A DNA stretch of 14,405 bases from Ruminococcaceae bacterium UBA7127 (lineage in GTDB: Bacteria > Bacillota > Clostridia > Oscillospirales > Acutalibacteraceae): positions 1 to 14,405 of the forward strand of contig DKXL01000037.1 of NCBI GenBank assembly GCA_002493005.1. The letters are read 5' to 3'. The notes below the pieces were generated by a model. That model ran no database searches. It worked only from the letters and a program-made list of their open reading frames with translations, and had not been told where the DNA came from. Below, in pieces: positions 12,863-14,405 of the stretch; the stretch's first letter is position 1; the number at the start of each line of letters is the position of its first letter. Made by a program: the position numbers and the translations under genes.

Positions 12863-13735
12863 ATGGAGAGAACAGATAAAAATATTGTAAAAAAAGCGGT
12901 GTTTAAGCGCCCCGATGATGCACATAAGGGTACGTTAGGGAGTTTGCTGTGCGTTTGCGGCAGCTATGGAATGGCAGGAGCGGCGATTATGGCAGGCAAA
13001 GCAGCGCTTAGGTGCGGCGTCGGTTTGTTAAAGTATGCAGTCCCCAAAAGTGTCTATCCTATTATAGCCGGAAGCGTTTTGGAAAGTGTATATTTTCCGC
13101 TCAGTGAAACCTGTGACGGAAGAATAAGCAAGCCGAATATTCCGTTTTTGATTAGTGAAGCCGAGAATTCCTCTGCTGTGCTTGTAGGATGCGGACTTGG
13201 TGTGTGTGATGATACGGAAAAAATTGTTTTTTCGTTAATCGAAAATTGTACAAAGCCCATGGTGCTTGACGCTGATGCTTTGAATTGTGTTGCAAAGCGC
13301 CCTGAAATTCTTTTAAAGAAAAAAGCACCTATTATAATTACTCCTCATCCCGGAGAAATGGCAAGACTGAGCGGCTTGATTGTTCAGCTTGTTAATTCAG
13401 AAAGAGTAAGGGTTGCAGTTGATTTTGCTCAGAAATACGGTGTGGTTACTGTGCTGAAGGGCGCAGGCACTATCATTGCGGAGCCGAATGGCAGAGTAAT
13501 GATTAATACTACCGGCAATTCCGGAATGGCAACAGGGGGAAGTGGTGATGTGCTTGCAGGTATGACAGCGTCAATCCTTGCACAGGGAGCAGCGCCGCTT
13601 GAAGCCGCCGCAGCTGCCGTGTATCTTCATGGCTTGTCGGGAGATATAACAAAAGATAAGTTTGGCAAAATTTCAATGCTTCCGACAGATATAATTGACT
13701 GTATACACCTTGCGTACAAGTATTGCGGTTTTTAG
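12863..13735 (+). CDS. nnrD: ADP/ATP-dependent NAD(P)H-hydrate dehydratase
   Basis: NnrD repairs damaged NADH and NADPH by dehydrating their hydrates at the expense of ADP or ATP. The 290-aa product is the YjeF C-terminal, ribokinase-like domain. Visible blocks are KRPDDAHKGTLG (15-26), GSYGMAGAA, VLDADALN, ITPHPGEM (159-166), VLKGAGTII and GMATGGSGDVLAGM (221-234, catalytic D229). The NnrE epimerase domain often fused to it is missing, so the epimerase must be elsewhere if present. I chose ATG 12863, 5 nt after the upstream stop; TTG 12854, overlapping that stop, is an alternative adding three residues. Neither has a clear ribosome binding site, so translation is probably coupled to the membrane-protein gene. 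Confidence 0.95.
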   Translation: MERTDKNIVKKAVFKRPDDAHKGTLGSLLCVCGSYGMAGAAIMAGKAALRCGVGLLKYAVPKSVYPIIAGSVLESVYFPLSETCDGRISKPNIPFLISEAENSSAVLVGCGLGVCDDTEKIVFSLIENCTKPMVLDADALNCVAKRPEILLKKKAPIIITPHPGEMARLSGLIVQLVNSERVRVAVDFAQKYGVVTVLKGAGTIIAEPNGRVMINTTGNSGMATGGSGDVLAGMTASILAQGAAPLEAAAAAVYLHGLSGDITKDKFGKISMLPTDIIDCIHLAYKYCGF

Positions 13736-13774
13736 TCGTGCTTGTTCAGCGGAATGATAAAAACTGAAAAGACA

Positions 13775-13780
13775 TATAAT
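13775..13780 (+). promoter_or_regulatory. Isolated -10-like box ahead of the lipoprotein gene
   Basis: A perfect TATAAT lies 29 nt before the lipoprotein start codon, but no acceptable -35 sits 16-18 nt upstream. The gene may instead be read from the nnrD transcript, since no terminator separates them. Confidence 0.25.
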
Positions 13781-13808
13781 GTAGCGTATATAAAACAGGA
13801 GGTGTCGT

Positions 13809-14330
13809 ATGACATACAAGTTTGTAAGCGCATTATGTGTCTTTTTTTTATTGCCTATTTTTGTATTTGCAGGGTGTGGCTCACAGGAGCAAAACCGCAA
13901 AACTGCGGAGACTGTTGATTTAACTGCTGACTTCTCGTCAGATTTTACAGCTCAATACAATGATATTAAGCTAAAGGGTCGCCTGAGTTCAAACAGGCAA
14001 AAGCTGATAAATATTCAGATTACTTCGCCGTCGTCGCTTGACGGAATTGAATTTGGATACAAGAGCAGTGAACTGCACATAAAACGTGATGATATGGTGT
14101 GCAGTGCAGATGAGGCGTATATTCCGCAGGGCAGTTTTCCGAGCTTAATTAAGGAGGTATGCGCAGGCATAGCCGACGGCAGAGCAGTTTTAAAAAAGAA
14201 AGATAACGGAGTCGGTACATATGAGCTTAAAACGTCGCAGGGCAGTGCAGTAATAACGGCTAATAATCAGGGCAAACCCCAAAAATTTATAATTGATGAC
14301 TGTGAACTTGAGGTTGAATTTATCCATTAG
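13809..14330 (+). CDS. Small lipoprotein of unknown function
   Basis: The 173-aa precursor begins with a lipoprotein signal peptide: a Lys at residue 4, a hydrophobic core (FVSALCVFFLLPIFVF), and lipobox FAGC with C23 as the lipidated residue; Phe at -3 is unusual but tolerated. The mature part is about 150 residues of mixed strands (SDFTAQYNDIKLKGRLS, GIEFGYKSSELHIKRD, GSAVITANNQGKPQKFIID). This resembles small LolA/LppX-like or other beta-sheet lipoproteins that track ligand or membrane state; the resemblance is weak. AGGAGGTG at 13798-13805 precedes ATG 13809. It follows nnrD by 73 nt on the same strand, and no terminator was seen on either side. Surface location is likely; function is not known. 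Confidence 0.85.
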   Translation: MTYKFVSALCVFFLLPIFVFAGCGSQEQNRKTAETVDLTADFSSDFTAQYNDIKLKGRLSSNRQKLINIQITSPSSLDGIEFGYKSSELHIKRDDMVCSADEAYIPQGSFPSLIKEVCAGIADGRAVLKKKDNGVGTYELKTSQGSAVITANNQGKPQKFIIDDCELEVEFIH

Positions 14331-14345
14331 CTTAAAGATGTCATA

Positions 14346-14374
14346 TTCACAAATTTTGCGCCCAAAAATATTAT
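14346..14374 (+). promoter_or_regulatory. Possible promoter for the gene beyond the right edge
   Basis: TTCACA (14346-14351), 17-nt spacer, TATTAT (14369-14374). The window then ends with AAGAAAGG (14397-14404), which could be a ribosome binding site for a gene starting just outside. Confidence 0.4.
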
Positions 14375-14405
14375 GTAATAGCTGTATAAAAGCTTTAAGA
14401 AAGGC

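Overview
The window looks like core chromosome from a low-GC Gram-positive anaerobe of the class Clostridia, probably a Ruminococcus/Eubacterium-like member of the Oscillospiraceae. The evidence is the AT-rich spacers, strong AGGAGG-type ribosome binding sites, TTG and GTG starts, the rpsF-ssb-rpsR order, an IreB-family gene, a T-box in front of pheST, and a CsoR-controlled copper operon. The genus is inference. I saw no insertion sequence, phage gene, CRISPR array, tRNA or rRNA.

Layout, left to right. (1) The 3' end of a secreted-looking protein gene (to 127) with its terminator. (2) A lone HEAT-repeat-like protein (339-887) and the nucleotide pyrophosphatase maf (1039-1599). (3) The rpsF-ssb-rpsR operon (1656-2923), with a near-perfect promoter, an S6:S18-type autoregulatory leader and a hairpin terminator. 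(4) A gene-free stretch (2924-3092) that folds on paper into four consecutive hairpins, the last followed by six T's. This is a candidate small RNA. (5) The copper operon csoR-copA-copZ (3093-6047), whose consensus promoter has a CsoR-type palindrome in its spacer and a second one near +1. (6) On the minus strand, ireB plus an unrecognised 101-aa gene (6051-6670), converging on copZ at a shared bidirectional terminator. (7) On the minus strand, pheS-pheT (6703-10626) behind a phenylalanine T-box leader. (8) On the minus strand, an ECF sigma factor with an overlapping membrane anti-sigma candidate (10650-12233). (9) On the plus strand, a two-helix membrane protein, the NAD(P)H-hydrate dehydratase nnrD and a small lipoprotein (12252-14330), with a possible promoter for the next gene at the right edge.

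How the parts work together. CsoR senses Cu(I) and releases the promoter that drives itself, the exporter CopA and the chaperone CopZ. S6 and S18, encoded at the two ends of their operon, probably bind its leader as a complex and limit translation. Uncharged tRNA-Phe should stabilise the antiterminator of the pheST leader. The ECF sigma factor appears to use a TTGAAACC-type site just upstream of its own gene, and its partner probably holds it at the membrane.

Most of the genes are ordinary housekeeping genes. The least explained items are the four-hairpin region at 2937-3044, the 101-aa protein co-transcribed with ireB, the sigma/anti-sigma pair, and the inverted repeat over the pheST promoter.
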